64,000 nucleotides of DNA, taken from positions 1 to 64,000 of the forward strand of contig JANBQC010000040.1 in NCBI GenBank assembly GCA_027576995.1, in the 5' to 3' direction. Shown here one piece after another: positions 1 to 10,943 of this stretch (positions are counted from its first letter, which is position 1; each line of letters opens with the position of its first letter). Source of the DNA: Dimargaris cristalligena (Eukaryota > Kickxellomycota > Dimargaritomycetes > Dimargaritales > Dimargaritaceae). The notes under the pieces were generated by a model. It was given only the letters and a program-made list of their open reading frames with translations, was not told where the DNA came from and ran no database searches. A program made the translations under genes and the position numbers.

Positions 1-214
1 ATAAACTCTATATACGCTCACCCCCTAGTACTGACCAGTAAGTGTGCATCTAGTGCACGGACCTCGCCTACGTCCTACGCTTGCTTTATTCGGTTAGTCT
101 TGTCACCCCCCCCTAACACTAGTAGCCCGCTTGGCCGTGTCCAACGCCCCGCCTACTGTTAGAAGCCTACCCCCGAGACTCTTGACGGACTAAGAGTGGT
201 TAACTCGGGCGACA
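1..214 (+). mobile_element. LTR fragment, 3' part (copy 1)
   Basis: The first 214 bases match the 3' part of the LTR at 2569-3150 and, inverted, the LTR at 19407-19971. Shared landmarks are the AATAAACTCTATAT polyadenylation-type block, the ACTAGTAGCC block and the terminal GGCGACA/GGTGACA. The 5' part lies left of the window. This copy still keeps its CpG sites, for example four in the last 55 bases, unlike copy 2. Confidence 0.75.
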
Positions 215-2568
215 TACCATATACACAGTATCGCTATGAATCGGTGCAGGAGAGCTAACTTGCTGCTTGTATATTAAAAGGCAAATCGGTAATAAACACT
301 GGGAAGAAGGGGACAGTCAGTGACGATCTGGTACTCGTTTCCCATTAAATGAATGTCTCTACATAGGGGTGTATAAGCCATAAACGTACAGGATTGTAAA
401 TGTGGTGATCAGTGCTGGGCATCCTAGTAAAGCTCGAGTTAATAGTTGATCTTAGATGTATAGGGCCACACTCTTAATGGTTTAATGTAAAAAGGTGCTC
501 GATATAGGCTATTCCTCGGATTTCATTGAATGGAGTGGTCGACCATTCATTATGTAAATGGGCAAATTTTTGTATAGTCATATTTAACCCACCTATGCCC
601 CTCCCCTTTATGCAGAGAGTATACTATCCTTCATAATATTTCTCAATCCCATATCAACGCTCCTCCACTCGTCGAATCTTGCATGGCATACACTTTAACT
701 TGGTAAATAACAAACATTTCAAATATACTATCAAACAACTCGACAAGGAGGCATTCATTAGCAAAAATGAGATTAGTCTACGCGTATGTCATGGCCCTTT
801 GGTTAGGGGTTACCGGTCTGGCTCATCTGATGCCATTATCAGCGAGCAATGGTGCACTCAGACCACGGAATGAATTATCCAAATGCGTATCCAGGCTCCC
901 TGGGACTTCTCCAGTGTCTCCAACCCACCAACTTCCGAGACTTGCCACCCCCCACTCCCACAAGTCCAGCATCTATCACCAGCAACGACCCGTGATGCTC
1001 CCACAAAGCCAACTCAAGAAATCTTTGTCATATGGAGAATATTTATATATTACAATGATCGGATGGGACTCAGACATGGACAACTAAATATAATCAAACA
1101 CAAACAAGGTTTCCGATGACTCGAAATATACACCTCGTTAGCGACTGGGTCGACCTCTTGAATATTAACTACCCCTATCTACCTTATAATAGGGCATAAT
1201 GTAGCCTCTTCATTTTGTGGAATACTATTTTCCAAAAGGTATACTTTAAATTGATAGATCTAAAATGTAATAAACCACTGAATACCCCTTTCGCTATATT
1301 ATTAAAATTTTTCTCGGATTGTCTCTTGCCATCACTGGCTGGGTTAAGTATCCCAATAACGTTGTTCGGGATTTGAGATATATTTGCTCAAACATCTTGA
1401 TGCTTTTTCGGCTACCATTTGGCCGTAGAGTTGCGATTTTGTTTCTTAGTTATAGCAGGGTGCATGCTTGGTACTCCTTAAGACTGCCACTTGTGTCGAA
1501 TCAAATGTCCCGACGGTTTGATTACTTAGCTACACTATGCCCACACATTTTAACTATTCAAAATACCCCTTATCGATTACACCGTTTAATAAAAGGCACT
1601 ACTTAGAGTTACCTTCCGTCCTCTAGCTGCATTATTCCCTTCAATACAGTTTTATTGACACTTCATTAATGTTCCCAATATATTTTACTAAATGAAAAAG
1701 TAGTGCGAACAATATGTCCAGCGATGCAAGTGTGCCTGTTGGGAAAATGTGACGATAGGCAGGGAGAGAAAATGCATTTACGTGATTTATCAGTGGTAGT
1801 TCGTTGCAAAGTACACCCAAACTTTTTTAATTCCCATCCAGTCACAGGGGTGTCATTGACAAGGCGACCCAAGCGGCCACCCCTGAACAAGTCAAATGCC
1901 AAATGTATTTAGCAATTGAAAATCAGACTGGAGATCTAAAGGGAGATTTGGAGATCAGAATTCAAAGCAGTGTCCTTCCTGTTCTACATTTTAGAAATAT
2001 GGGACATTTCAATTGACAGTAGGGCATGATTATTGGTGTTCATGATAAAACAATAGAAAAGTGTTTATTTGGGTGAGCATGTTTTTCAACCATCTGATTG
2101 ACCCTGTTAAACATCGCTTTGAGAGAGGGGCCTTCTCCAGGTGCAGCAGTGAGACATACTTAAAACAGTACTCTCAAAGGTGGTATTAGTTTTTTGTTGC
2201 CCATACCTACCTCTTAGTGAACATCAGGACAGACACTGCATATATGGGTGAAATTCAAACCAGCTGTATAAAGTTTTACATAATACATGTATGTGTGGTG
2301 CTGTGGGAATCAACAGTGATGGCACACATGGATGATCTGGCCAATAGTGAATGAAATGGTTGTCTGGTTCCCGATTTGTGTCAATAATGAGCTAATGATG
2401 ATAAGTTAATCAAAGTCAGTGTTGTGAAATCATGCACTCATTTATTATAATATATGTTTTAATATTTTGTTTTATTCAAATAAGTTATTACATTTTCAGT
2501 TAATGGATGTTGCAACTGATCTTAAGATGAAAGGAATCATCCTTTTTCAAAGGAAAAGTTTCTCAGAG
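215..2568. other. Non-coding stretch between two LTR copies
   Basis: No credible gene is seen. Open frames are short, mostly lack ATG and have no recognisable product. No clear primer-binding site follows the first LTR, so it is not certain that this is the interior of one element. CpG becomes rare from about 1930 onward. A partial MITE lies at 2242-2330. Confidence 0.6.
2242..2330 (+). mobile_element. Truncated MITE copy
   Basis: It begins with ATATGGGTGAAATTCAAACC and AGCTGTATAA, the left terminal repeat of the MITE family described at 51591-51735, and keeps the ACATGTATG block. The right terminal repeat is not recognisable, so this is a decayed or truncated copy. Confidence 0.6.
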
Positions 2569-3150
2569 TATCAGCCCTCCTAACCTGACTTAATCCAAAC
2601 CTAACAATCACCTATCCCATTTTGGCCTTATAGCACCATATTAACCCTCCCATAGTCACCCCTGGTACTATGGGGTCATCCTTTATTATGAAACCCTGCT
2701 TATTTAACCCCAATGCTTTGCACACCAAATACTCAGCTTGCTGATCCAAGGCTCTTCCAGTTCCCATGAGAGTCTTCCCAATGGGAAGCCATCTGGTTGG
2801 ATCCTTTACTTATCCACACCTTAGTCTTAGTTATATTTCCCTTGGGACCTCCCTCTGGAGCTGTCCCTGCATATATATAACCAGGCCCACTGGGACTGGT
2901 TCAATTCCTTAGCTTATTCATATCCCCCAGTTTACCTCAATAAACTCTATATGCTCATTCCCCCTTATGCTAACTAGTAAGTATGCCCACTGCACATCCC
3001 TGGCATTAACCTGCATCTGTCCTTTATTGGTTAGTACTATACCTCCCATCCTAATACTAGTAGCCGCTTGGCTGGGTCTGAGCCCTGCCTACTGTTAGAA
3101 GCCTATCCTTGGGACTCTTGATAGACTAAGAGTAGTTAACCTGGGTGACA
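2569..3150 (+). mobile_element. LTR, near full length (copy 2)
   Basis: About 582 bp, matching the inverted copy at 19407-19971 along its length. It has a TATA-like CATATATATAACC near 2870, then AATAAACTCTATATG near 2938, the order expected of U3-R-U5. It ends in GGTGACA; the 5' end TATCAG is a degraded form of the TGTCAC seen in copy 3. Nearly every CpG of copy 1 is TpG or CpA here, so this is an old, probably methylated copy. No flanking target duplication was found. Confidence 0.75.
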
Positions 3151-3980
3151 GGTCAAATTTAAAATAATATTCAATTTACCAATAAATTTAGGGCATTTTT
3201 AGTTCATCCTATATCTTTTGTGTTGCACCATGTAAGGTTGCTCCAGGGCCATTACCAGTGAATATTGATTGGGATAAGTATCAGAAACTTGACACAGTGG
3301 ATTGGAAACATACCAGCACATCAAACTATATGCTCCTTTGACCACCACTGAACCTTAACCTTCAAATATGAAGTTGGTAAATATGACTAAACCTGCACTT
3401 GTGGGGTACCCTATTGAGGAAGTAAGCATTGTAGCTGTAATTTTCGACCCCCCCCTACCATCCCATTAGACTCTCCGGCAATACTAGTCATAAGGACATA
3501 TCAAAATGACCCTTCCTGGTCAAATGAATTAAAAGATAGGGACGTGGGCTGCCTTCATATACATGACGAGAATATAGGCTAGCATTCCCAAATATGATTG
3601 AGATTTAACATGTCTGGGACAAGGAACGATGGACACGGGGTCGGTCCACATATGGCAAATCATGACAGGGGTCTTCTCGCATATAATTATCAAAATTGGG
3701 TAGGACAGAATGGTTGAGATTCTGGCATTCTCTAGAAAATATTATTCTCAAGCGATCATGATAATAACCAGTGGCATTGTGGGGCGTTTTTTAGAGGCGG
3801 AGACCCACCCAAATTGTTTATGCCCTAATACCACCCTAGAATGAAATACTGATTTTAATTTATTAGTACTAGAGTACAAGTATAGCAGGGCTGAACTGCA
3901 CCCGTAGAGCCGGGGGAATAGTCAAACGGGACAGTTTTAAAAGAAGGGGGAAGGTGTGTGTATGTCTAGATGTGGGTGTA
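3151..3980. other. Intergenic, downstream of the F-box/LRR gene
   Basis: The left part to about 3440 is CpG-poor like the adjoining LTR; the right part is ordinary intergenic DNA. It holds the likely 3' UTR of the minus-strand F-box gene. No gene is seen. Confidence 0.6.
3859..3864 (-). terminator. Polyadenylation signal AATAAA
   Basis: AATAAA on the minus strand about 117 bases beyond the stop codon of the F-box/LRR gene, a normal 3' UTR distance. Confidence 0.45.
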
Positions 3981-5462
3981 TTATCCTGAGAAATAGTAGC
4001 GAAAATGAGCGTCGGGAGACATGCCCTTCCGCAGTGCTTGGGCGGTATCATAATTGACCTTGATGCAGTTATAAAGGCTAAGGTGTTCGAGCTGGCGCAA
4101 AAAGGCAGGCTGGGTGACGACCAATTGCATTCCCCCACTGGAAATACTGGAACAGCCGTCCAAAATTAACGTGCGGATATTTTTCGCGTAGCGTAGGAGG
4201 CGACTCAGGAACAGGTCGGTGACGGCGCATTTGGATACATTGAGGTAGACCAAAGCGGTACACCGTTTGATAATGTGACTTAATCCCACATCGGTGCATT
4301 GAAAACAGCCGGCGACGTTCAGATGAGTGAGCCGAGGGGCCTGGATGGAAAATGTTCGGAGGAAGGCATCGGACAGGTGGTGCACGTGGGCTAAATCACA
4401 GATGCGCCAACCACTATTGAGACCCACCAGGGCCCGGACTTGTGACTCGGTCATTTCGACCAGGTGGGCCAGGTACAGCCGTTCCAGTTGCGGACACCGC
4501 TCCCCGACCTGAACTAACGCCAGTTCGATGGCCTCAGCCGGCCCGGTGAACCGGCAATGACTGATATTAAGGCACTGGAGGCCAGTACAGAGGGCGAGAT
4601 TGCGCAGCATCGGGACGGATACTTCACCCGTCGAAGTCCAGTCGATCTCCCGGAGGGTGGTGGCGTAATGATGGCATAATGTGTTCCAAATCCCCGGACT
4701 GGCGCAGGCCTGGTTTTGGCGGCAAATGAAGTGAGCCAGGGGCGGTAATGTCCGCTCGGGGGGCGAGACCAACGCCACGGAAGATGACGACGACAAGGAG
4801 GAGGAGGGGGAGCCCGATCCTATTAGGCGCGGGAGGGTGTATGAGGTTGCGGAAGTGTTGGTAGAGCCGGTGGGTGTGCGCAGCCGAACTCCTTCGAGCA
4901 TATACCGGGAGAGTTGCGTGCAATGCGATACATTTAGGGACCGGAGGTGCGTACACATGGATAATATTTCGGCCACGACCCGATCGGAGAGCGAACACCC
5001 GGCCAAATTTAGTCGGGTCAACGTGCCAGCCACCCCCCGTATAGTTCGCACAAGTCGGTCCCCGTCGATACGCCGGGCTCCCACTAAGGCCAAGTGGCGT
5101 AACTGGGGCCGTGGACACCGGGCGAGTGTATCCAAACACTGAAGGGTGAGCCGGTCGGCCTGGCCCACCACCAAACTACGTAACCGGGGACCGCTCAACT
5201 GGAGGGCCCGCTGGACCGCTTTGGCAGTGGGACTGGGTCCAGCACTGCCGTTGCTGTTCGTGGACCCGGAGGGGTACTGTAGTTCACGCCAGAGGTAGGG
5301 AATAAATGGGAGCTGGGAGTACCATAAACGGCTGACCCGGAGACACCGAGTTAGGTCGGGGAAGGAGAGGTATTCGAAGATGTGAATGAGGACGTCGGTC
5401 GGGAGAACGTGGAGGGGATCGCTGGGGACTAGCTCGGGAAAGGCAACCGTGGCCAGGGCCAT
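3981..5462 (-). CDS. F-box and leucine-rich-repeat protein
   Basis: Single-exon, 493 aa, starting at ATG 5462. Residues 17-60 form an F-box (PLHVLPTDVLIHIFEYLSF, then LTRCLRVSRLWYS), the Skp1-binding motif of SCF ubiquitin ligases. From about residue 80 to the end there are cysteine-containing LRRs of the AMN1/GRR1 type (LTRLNLAGCSLSD, LRSLNVSHCTQLS, LTHLNVAGCFQCTD, LVYLNVSKCAVTD). A serine/threonine-rich insertion near residues 200-235 interrupts the repeats. The family supplies substrate specificity to SCF; the substrate cannot be read from sequence. A strongly pyrimidine-rich tract (coding strand) lies just upstream, the likely promoter and 5' UTR. An exact orthologue such as GRR1 is not claimed. 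Confidence 0.93.
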   Translation of the reverse strand: MALATVAFPELVPSDPLHVLPTDVLIHIFEYLSFPDLTRCLRVSRLWYSQLPFIPYLWRELQYPSGSTNSNGSAGPSPTAKAVQRALQLSGPRLRSLVVGQADRLTLQCLDTLARCPRPQLRHLALVGARRIDGDRLVRTIRGVAGTLTRLNLAGCSLSDRVVAEILSMCTHLRSLNVSHCTQLSRYMLEGVRLRTPTGSTNTSATSYTLPRLIGSGSPSSSLSSSSSVALVSPPERTLPPLAHFICRQNQACASPGIWNTLCHHYATTLREIDWTSTGEVSVPMLRNLALCTGLQCLNISHCRFTGPAEAIELALVQVGERCPQLERLYLAHLVEMTESQVRALVGLNSGWRICDLAHVHHLSDAFLRTFSIQAPRLTHLNVAGCFQCTDVGLSHIIKRCTALVYLNVSKCAVTDLFLSRLLRYAKNIRTLILDGCSSISSGGMQLVVTQPAFLRQLEHLSLYNCIKVNYDTAQALRKGMSPDAHFRYYFSG

Positions 5463-6599
5463 GGCAAATAGAAGTGGGGAGGCGGGGTGGAAAGAGGGGA
5501 AAAGGCGCGGAACTCTGTGATTAGAGGCCGGCGGGTTAAGTAAGTTGGGCGGGAGGAGGGGTGGGTATTACAATAGGTAGAGGAGCAAAGGCGAATGTGA
5601 GAGGGTTAAGAAGAGGGAGTGGAGAGGCCAATCCGTCCGAGCCAGAAGGGAGCGGAAAGGGTGGAATTATAAGGAGCGATGGGCGGGAGGGAAACAAGTC
5701 CAATGGAATCCCCCAATGTGTCCAAAAGGGCGCTTAATATATTGACAAATAAACAATAATGATACGCTCCAATTGGGGATTCATTATAAACTGGTACTAT
5801 TATTCCTCGATTTATCCAAGCCACCTAGGACACTATCTCCTTGCGGCCCGGTTCAACTGGGGTGAGGCTTGGCTTGTTACTTTTGTCGTTATAACTTTGG
5901 CATGAGTGGTTCCCGCTCGCTTGTATATCCCAAATTCTCTTTCTTGGGTTTTGGGCCCGTCGGGTCTCAAATATATTCGCCATGATCCCCCCCTCGTTAA
6001 CGTTTTATTCCGAACTCTGTACAGCTGGACTGAACTTATACCATTATATTGTGTCAAACGCCATGAATTTATAATGATTGTGCGTTTATCCCTATGGGAG
6101 TAATTCAACAAGGCTGTATAACGCAAAATCCATTTGATGAGGCAAGTACTGCTGGTTGAAAATAAACATCCCACCAATTTTCCCATACATATATCGGTTA
6201 AACCCTTATACAACTGAGCTGAACTTTACCCATTTGATAAGGCAAATACTACTGGTTGAAAATAAACATCCCACCGATTTCCCTATACGCATAACAGTTA
6301 AAACCCTATACAACCGAGCTGAACTTCACCCATATATATTTCCGTTGACATTTTCCATTATATTATTGCTTTTTATTCGTTCATCTCGAACTTCCAAAAG
6401 GAAAATACAAAAACCAGCCAATTCATTAATACTTGAAATGTCCTATCCATTTTTAACATGCCTCTGTGATATCGCATTGGTCATGTGGGGCAGCCGGTAC
6501 AATCGCGTTGGACAGATATTATAACCCATTCATTAAATAAAACCGCGTTTCCTAAACTTAGCTACACAACGAAGAAAAGATACAATCATCGGGTGGGAT
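5463..6599. other. Intergenic with a MITE insertion
   Basis: 5463-5700 is purine-rich on the plus strand, so pyrimidine-rich upstream of the minus-strand F-box gene, consistent with its promoter. The remainder is AT-rich and contains the compound MITE at 6093-6337. The open frame at 6156-6524 is mostly MITE sequence and is not called a gene. Confidence 0.6.
6093..6337 (-). mobile_element. Compound MITE: one full unit fused to a second partial unit
   Basis: A unit in the opposite orientation to 51591-51735 runs from TATGGGAGTAATTCAAC to the right end near 6232 (GAACTTTACCCA). A second unit follows directly, lacking its first terminal repeat, from TTTGATAAGGCAAATACTAC to CACCCATAT near 6337. 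The two interiors are nearly identical (GGTTGAAAATAAACATCCC in both), so duplication was recent relative to the older copies. The junction falls in a CCA shared by both sequences. Confidence 0.8.
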
Positions 6600-7343
6600 T
6601 TATTTTCCTTCAATCGAAACAATCGGGAAAACGGGAGTACTATTGGCGAAGAGACCGAATGACCGGATTTCGGTCTTGTCAATTTTGAGGCTGGCCATGA
6701 GTTGGCTCCAGAGGACACAGGCGTTCGCGGCGGTCTGTTCCTGGGACATGTGGGAGTTACCCACGACGGCCATGTAGGAGGTAGCGTCGGCATGCTTGAC
6801 CCGGCAGTTCTTGATCAGCTCCTCCAGCTTATTGGCAAAGGTAGCGGGCGAGAGGCCCATGGTCATGGGGTAACCGTGGCGCTCCACGTATTTAGATCCG
6901 AACAAGGGCAGGACCATTTCGTCGGCCTTGTGACCGGTGACAATTAACGAATGCTGCTGGAGGAAAAGGTGACGGGCTTCGGGGGTTTGGAACCGCTTCT
7001 TGAGTTCGCCGATCTTATAGAAACTGGCTTGAGCGGCATAGGTTTCGCTGAAATCGTCATAGGCTTTCCAATCGTCCTTGACCAGAACGGCCACGCGACC
7101 ACCAACCGGGTAGACGGAGTGGGGGAGCGCGGCGTTTAGGAACTTGGTGGCTTTGGTGACGGGAACGGGTGTGCACACGACCAGGCGGGCCAGAATGAAC
7201 CGGTGCTCGGCACTCAGGGACTTCTTATTGGCGTCCCCAGAAGCGGACTCCGGTTCCATGGCGAGTAGCACGGCGGCCGTGGCCTTACCGGCAACCTCGG
7301 TGAATTTTTCCGAGACGGGAATGGGAGTGGGAGCAGCAGCCAT
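6600..7343 (-). CDS. Ribosomal-protein-L1-fold protein (uL1/RSL1D1-like)
   Basis: Single-exon, 247 aa from ATG 7343. The second half carries the L1-family pattern: a segment FLQQHSLIVTGHKADEMVLP that lines up with the 'AFLASESLIKQIPRLLG' region, then VGNSHMSQEQTAANACVLWS, like VGNVxMTxxQ in uL1, then IRSFGLFANSTPVFPI, like the C-terminal strand of uL1/RSL1D1/Utp30. The first 60 residues are alanine-rich and unassigned. Candidates are a diverged cytosolic uL1 (RPL10A) or a nucleolar ribosome-biogenesis L1-domain protein such as Utp30/Cic1. The lack of the strongly conserved uL1 core lysine-rich patches makes the biogenesis group more likely. The fold is fairly secure, the role is not. Confidence 0.75.
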   Translation of the reverse strand: MAAAPTPIPVSEKFTEVAGKATAAVLLAMEPESASGDANKKSLSAEHRFILARLVVCTPVPVTKATKFLNAALPHSVYPVGGRVAVLVKDDWKAYDDFSETYAAQASFYKIGELKKRFQTPEARHLFLQQHSLIVTGHKADEMVLPLFGSKYVERHGYPMTMGLSPATFANKLEELIKNCRVKHADATSYMAVVGNSHMSQEQTAANACVLWSQLMASLKIDKTEIRSFGLFANSTPVFPIVSIEGK

Positions 7344-8275
7344 GGTGGAATTTAATATGTGGGTTTAGAAAGATCGAAATGCAGCACCGGACTACTAGGC
7401 GCGAAGGTATAAAAAAATAAGCGAGTGGGAAAAGGGGACTATGTCAGGTTTGAAAAAAATAATAAGGGATAGAGCCGATTGACTACTTACAAGTACCACA
7501 AAAATCCGTCCAAGTAAACCAACGAGCCCTTTTCTGCATAATAAGATTATTCGATCACTTGGCTGAGGGAGGGAGAACACATTCTTTTTTTCTTTTTTTT
7601 TTCAGTGGGCTTTTTCCAGGCTGAGTATAATTTTTTCGACAAGCCTTGAATGTCACACCTTATTTGCACAGCCTGGCTCGGCTGATAATGACGCTGATTG
7701 GTCTGTTTTTCTTGGCCGTGGTTTTTTACCTGCCGGATTACAATCTCAGTGTAAGGGATTTGGGTATACCAGCTAGCTATACCACAAGCGCTAAAATAGT
7801 AACGATTAAAGGGGAGAATTATCGGGGGCTTAACAAGTGCAAAAGGACTCGTCTGCTAGAGACCTGGGGTCTGAAATTAGCACTAACAACAAGGACCATA
7901 AAAACACGCCAGTACCCTCTCCCCCCCACCAAACAAGCCCCCCTAAAACTTAGGGAAAGCGCATAGGCCCCAAGTGTCCCGGCAGGCTTTGTATCCCCAC
8001 CGCCCCCCAAAAATTGCTGAATAGGGCATGGGCGTGACCCTCTTTGTTAGCATTGGAATGAGGGGAATTGGGTGAGGTCTACTGTTATTTATTTCTTAGT
8101 CACAAGGCCGGATAGGACCTTTTTAACCATACGAAACAAATGGACCATGGTTCACTGTCATGCAGTTCTCTCTTCCGTTTAACCCATTTAACTTACTCTA
8201 GGTTTTCTCTTTTGAAGTCTCACTGGTGTATAAAGGATACCTATCCAACTTATCTTACTATTACATTCATTGGCC
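7344..8275. other. Divergent intergenic region between L1-like gene and METTL3
   Basis: Holds the upstream regions of two genes transcribed away from each other. A plus-strand T-tract lies near 7584-7605. No defined promoter element can be supported. An open frame at 7646-7966 has one hydrophobic segment but no ATG at its start and no recognisable family, so it is left out. Confidence 0.5.
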
Positions 8276-9451
8276 ATGACCGGGTCCAGCGCCGGTTCCA
8301 TTACTGCCCCCGTGTCGGACCTGCCGTTTCGCGAAGTCTGTCCCTACACGCTCAAAGCCCGATGTGTAACGCAGCGGGGGCCGACTGAAGTGTGTAACCG
8401 CTTGCACTTCCGGGTCATCCATCAGCCCTACACCGATCTGGCCTTGGGTGACTGTTCGTACCTTAACACTTGCCATCGCATGGACACTTGTCGGTATATT
8501 CATTACGAGCTGGACAGCGACCACAACGCCGAAAATGTTGGCAACGTAACCACTGAAAGTAACGAGGCCTGTCGTCCATTGAAGCCTTCTCTGGACGATA
8601 CCACTGATGCCCTGGCTAGCCTATCCCTGGGTAATCAAGCCACCACTCCCACTACAGTGACCGACCAACCGGCAGATACCTCCACTTTGATACCACCACC
8701 ACTATCGCATAACCCAGACACCACGCCGCCCCTCTACCCGCCGCAATGGCTGAACTGTGACGTCCGCACCCTTGATTTCCGGATACTCGGCAAATTCAGT
8801 GTCATCATGGCCGACCCCCCTTGGGATATTCGCATGACGCTGCCGTACGGCACCATGTCGGACGAGGAAATGAAAGCCATGCCCATTTGCCATCTGCAGG
8901 ACGAGGGCCTCCTGTTCCTCTGGGTAACGGGTCGCGCCATGGAACTAGGCCGCGAATGCCTTACGGCGTGGGGCTACGAACGGGTCGACGAGATTGTGTG
9001 GATTAAAGTGAACCAGCTCCAACGGCTGATTCGGACGGGCCGGACGGGGCACTGGCTTAACCACAGTAAGGAACATTGCCTGGTGGGGGCCAAATGGGGA
9101 AAGAACCCCCCGACCACCAACACCGGCGACGGCGGTAGTGGCAGCGACGGGGAGGGCCGGAGGGAATGGCTTCGGCGGGGCATCGACTGCGATGTGATTG
9201 TTTCCGAAGTCCGCGAAACCAGTCGCAAACCGGACCAAATTTACGGAATGATCGATCGGCTTTCCCCGGGAACCCGCAAACTGGAACTGTTCGGTCGAAG
9301 CCACAATACCCGGCCGGGTTGGTTTACCCTGGGCAACCAGCTCAACGGAGTGCGCGTCTACGATCGGGATATCGTGGAACAGTTTAACCAGCGCTATCCC
9401 ACTACACCTATTGCCCTGACACCCTTACCTTCGACCGAACCCGACGGCTAA
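8276..9451 (+). CDS. METTL3: METTL3-type mRNA N6-adenosine methyltransferase
   Basis: 391 aa from ATG 8276. MT-A70 family: SAM-binding catalytic motif DPPW at residues 180-183, preceded by KFSVIMA, followed by PYGTMSDEEM, LFLWVTGRAMELGRECL, WIKVNQLQRLIRTGRTGHWL and LSPGTRKLELFGR, nearly the human METTL3 text. An N-terminal LGDCSYLNTCHRMDTCRYIH block corresponds to the region just before the METTL3 catalytic domain. The enzyme makes m6A in mRNA, normally as a heterodimer with METTL14 in the nucleus; no partner is in the window. At 391 aa it is shorter than human METTL3 (580 aa), lacking most of the leader and the first zinc finger; an unseen 5' exon is possible. A glycine-rich insertion (NTGDGGSGSDGEG) sits in the methyltransferase domain before the conserved DCDVIV. 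Confidence 0.95.
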   Translation: MTGSSAGSITAPVSDLPFREVCPYTLKARCVTQRGPTEVCNRLHFRVIHQPYTDLALGDCSYLNTCHRMDTCRYIHYELDSDHNAENVGNVTTESNEACRPLKPSLDDTTDALASLSLGNQATTPTTVTDQPADTSTLIPPPLSHNPDTTPPLYPPQWLNCDVRTLDFRILGKFSVIMADPPWDIRMTLPYGTMSDEEMKAMPICHLQDEGLLFLWVTGRAMELGRECLTAWGYERVDEIVWIKVNQLQRLIRTGRTGHWLNHSKEHCLVGAKWGKNPPTTNTGDGGSGSDGEGRREWLRRGIDCDVIVSEVRETSRKPDQIYGMIDRLSPGTRKLELFGRSHNTRPGWFTLGNQLNGVRVYDRDIVEQFNQRYPTTPIALTPLPSTEPDG

Positions 9452-9465
9452 CGGGCGGTATTGTC

Positions 9466-9471
9466 AATAAA
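9466..9471 (+). terminator. Polyadenylation signal AATAAA after METTL3
   Basis: AATAAA 15 bases after the METTL3 stop codon, the expected place for a short fungal 3' UTR signal. Confidence 0.45.
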
Positions 9472-10943
9472 CGCGGTTAAATGTAGGAGCAGCGATATAG
9501 ACTAAAGAATATATTGATATGGAATCGAAGAATCCGCCAAAGCGGGACGGGTTGATGTTATGGCCACATTAAGTATTTTATATATGGCGCATAAATTGAA
9601 AGAACGTGGGTAAAGATATCAAAGATGATATCATGCGCATACATTGAAGTACACTGGTAACGAGTTGAACTGGTAAGCGAAATAATAGGAGAAACGCCCA
9701 TTATATATTATATGCAGTGGGTTGGGGTATTTTGGCCTGTACCCATTTATCAATCTACGGGGCAGTTAGATGAAGGCCTAAATCTAGCCTGTATAGGGTT
9801 TTGAGTAGCAGCCACTCCTGTCTTTCCCCTCTTTATTTGTGGCCTTTGAGGGTTTTTGAGCCATTTATCCTTTATTATGTTCCCTGTGGATGGCAAAATA
9901 TGACCAAAAGGTCACCTGTCTTAGATTCACTTTAAATAAAACTCTACTTCATCTGAGTAGCAGCCACCGTGATATTATTATTATCCTAGATGATTGATTA
10001 TATCCTTCCTCCCTCCCACCCTATGTATGGCTCTAGCGTAGGGGGGCGGCTGTTCAGCACGTGATTTAAACTATTTCCAATCCGGCCCCACCTCTAGAAA
10101 TCCTGGGGGATGATTGAAGGGGCGAGGTTGTTTCTCAACACCGGGCCAGCCAAACAGGTGCCGAGTCTGGGTGGGGCAGACCCAGTGTTAAATGTGTGAC
10201 GGACAGTGAAGCGCGGAGTAAAGGAAGAGGATAGAAGGCTAGAGTCGGCGATTGATGGGCTGATTCAACGAATGGGAGGGATAGCCGGGCCAGTCCTCTT
10301 AATAGACTGAAGTGGTGATTGATGGGTGTGTGATTGATGATGGGTAGTTGTATGTCATAGTCGGCGTATTTTTGTATGATATTAATAATGTACTACTAAC
10401 TAAGCCACGGTCCACATCCTAAACTAAATGGCCAAAATCCGAAGCCTGTATGATTTGGGTAGAAGTGATTTTGCTATTGCTATTGCGCAGGGGATATGGT
10501 TGTGTATGCCTGGGGCTACAGATATAATTAATGTTTAATTGCACGCCCAAGTTGTAGAATGGAGTAGTACCACCCCGCCCGTTCGCTGCTTCGGCGAATA
10601 AACAACCGAGAAAGAACGAGGAGATGTGAAGCACAGCCACACACACACACACGCACCTCTCCAACGCCTACTTCTCTGCTTAGCCCACACGCACGCATAC
10701 ACACCTCCTCCACCTATATCCCCCCGTTGCTTTTCCCCCAACAATAATTGCCACACGACTTCCCCGCCTCATACGCGCGTCTATAGAAAAGGCCCAGCTT
10801 CTTCCTCACCGATGGTCAACTGCTTCTTTCGCTCTCGCTTCACCACTTCATTACTTTCTTTTCGTCGCTTCCCGTTTGTTTACTCGACAAGACCTTCTCT
10901 CCCTTTTTTACCTTCGCACCCCTTCCCCTCGTCTCGTTTCGCC
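9472..10943. other. Intergenic, upstream of adenosine kinase
   Basis: No gene seen. A CpG-poor segment lies at about 9720-9970 and contains a 13-base direct repeat GAGTAGCAGCCAC at about 9804 and 9954, possibly the ends of a small decayed element. A CA microsatellite is near 10638-10652. The last 150 bases are strongly pyrimidine-rich, the likely promoter and 5' UTR of the kinase gene. Confidence 0.55.

Noticed and set aside
4624..5139. 171-codon frame inside the F-box/LRR gene
   Set aside because: Overlaps the LRR coding region in another frame and has no family.
6156..6524. 122-codon open frame
   Set aside because: Two thirds of it is MITE sequence; no domain and no codon bias.
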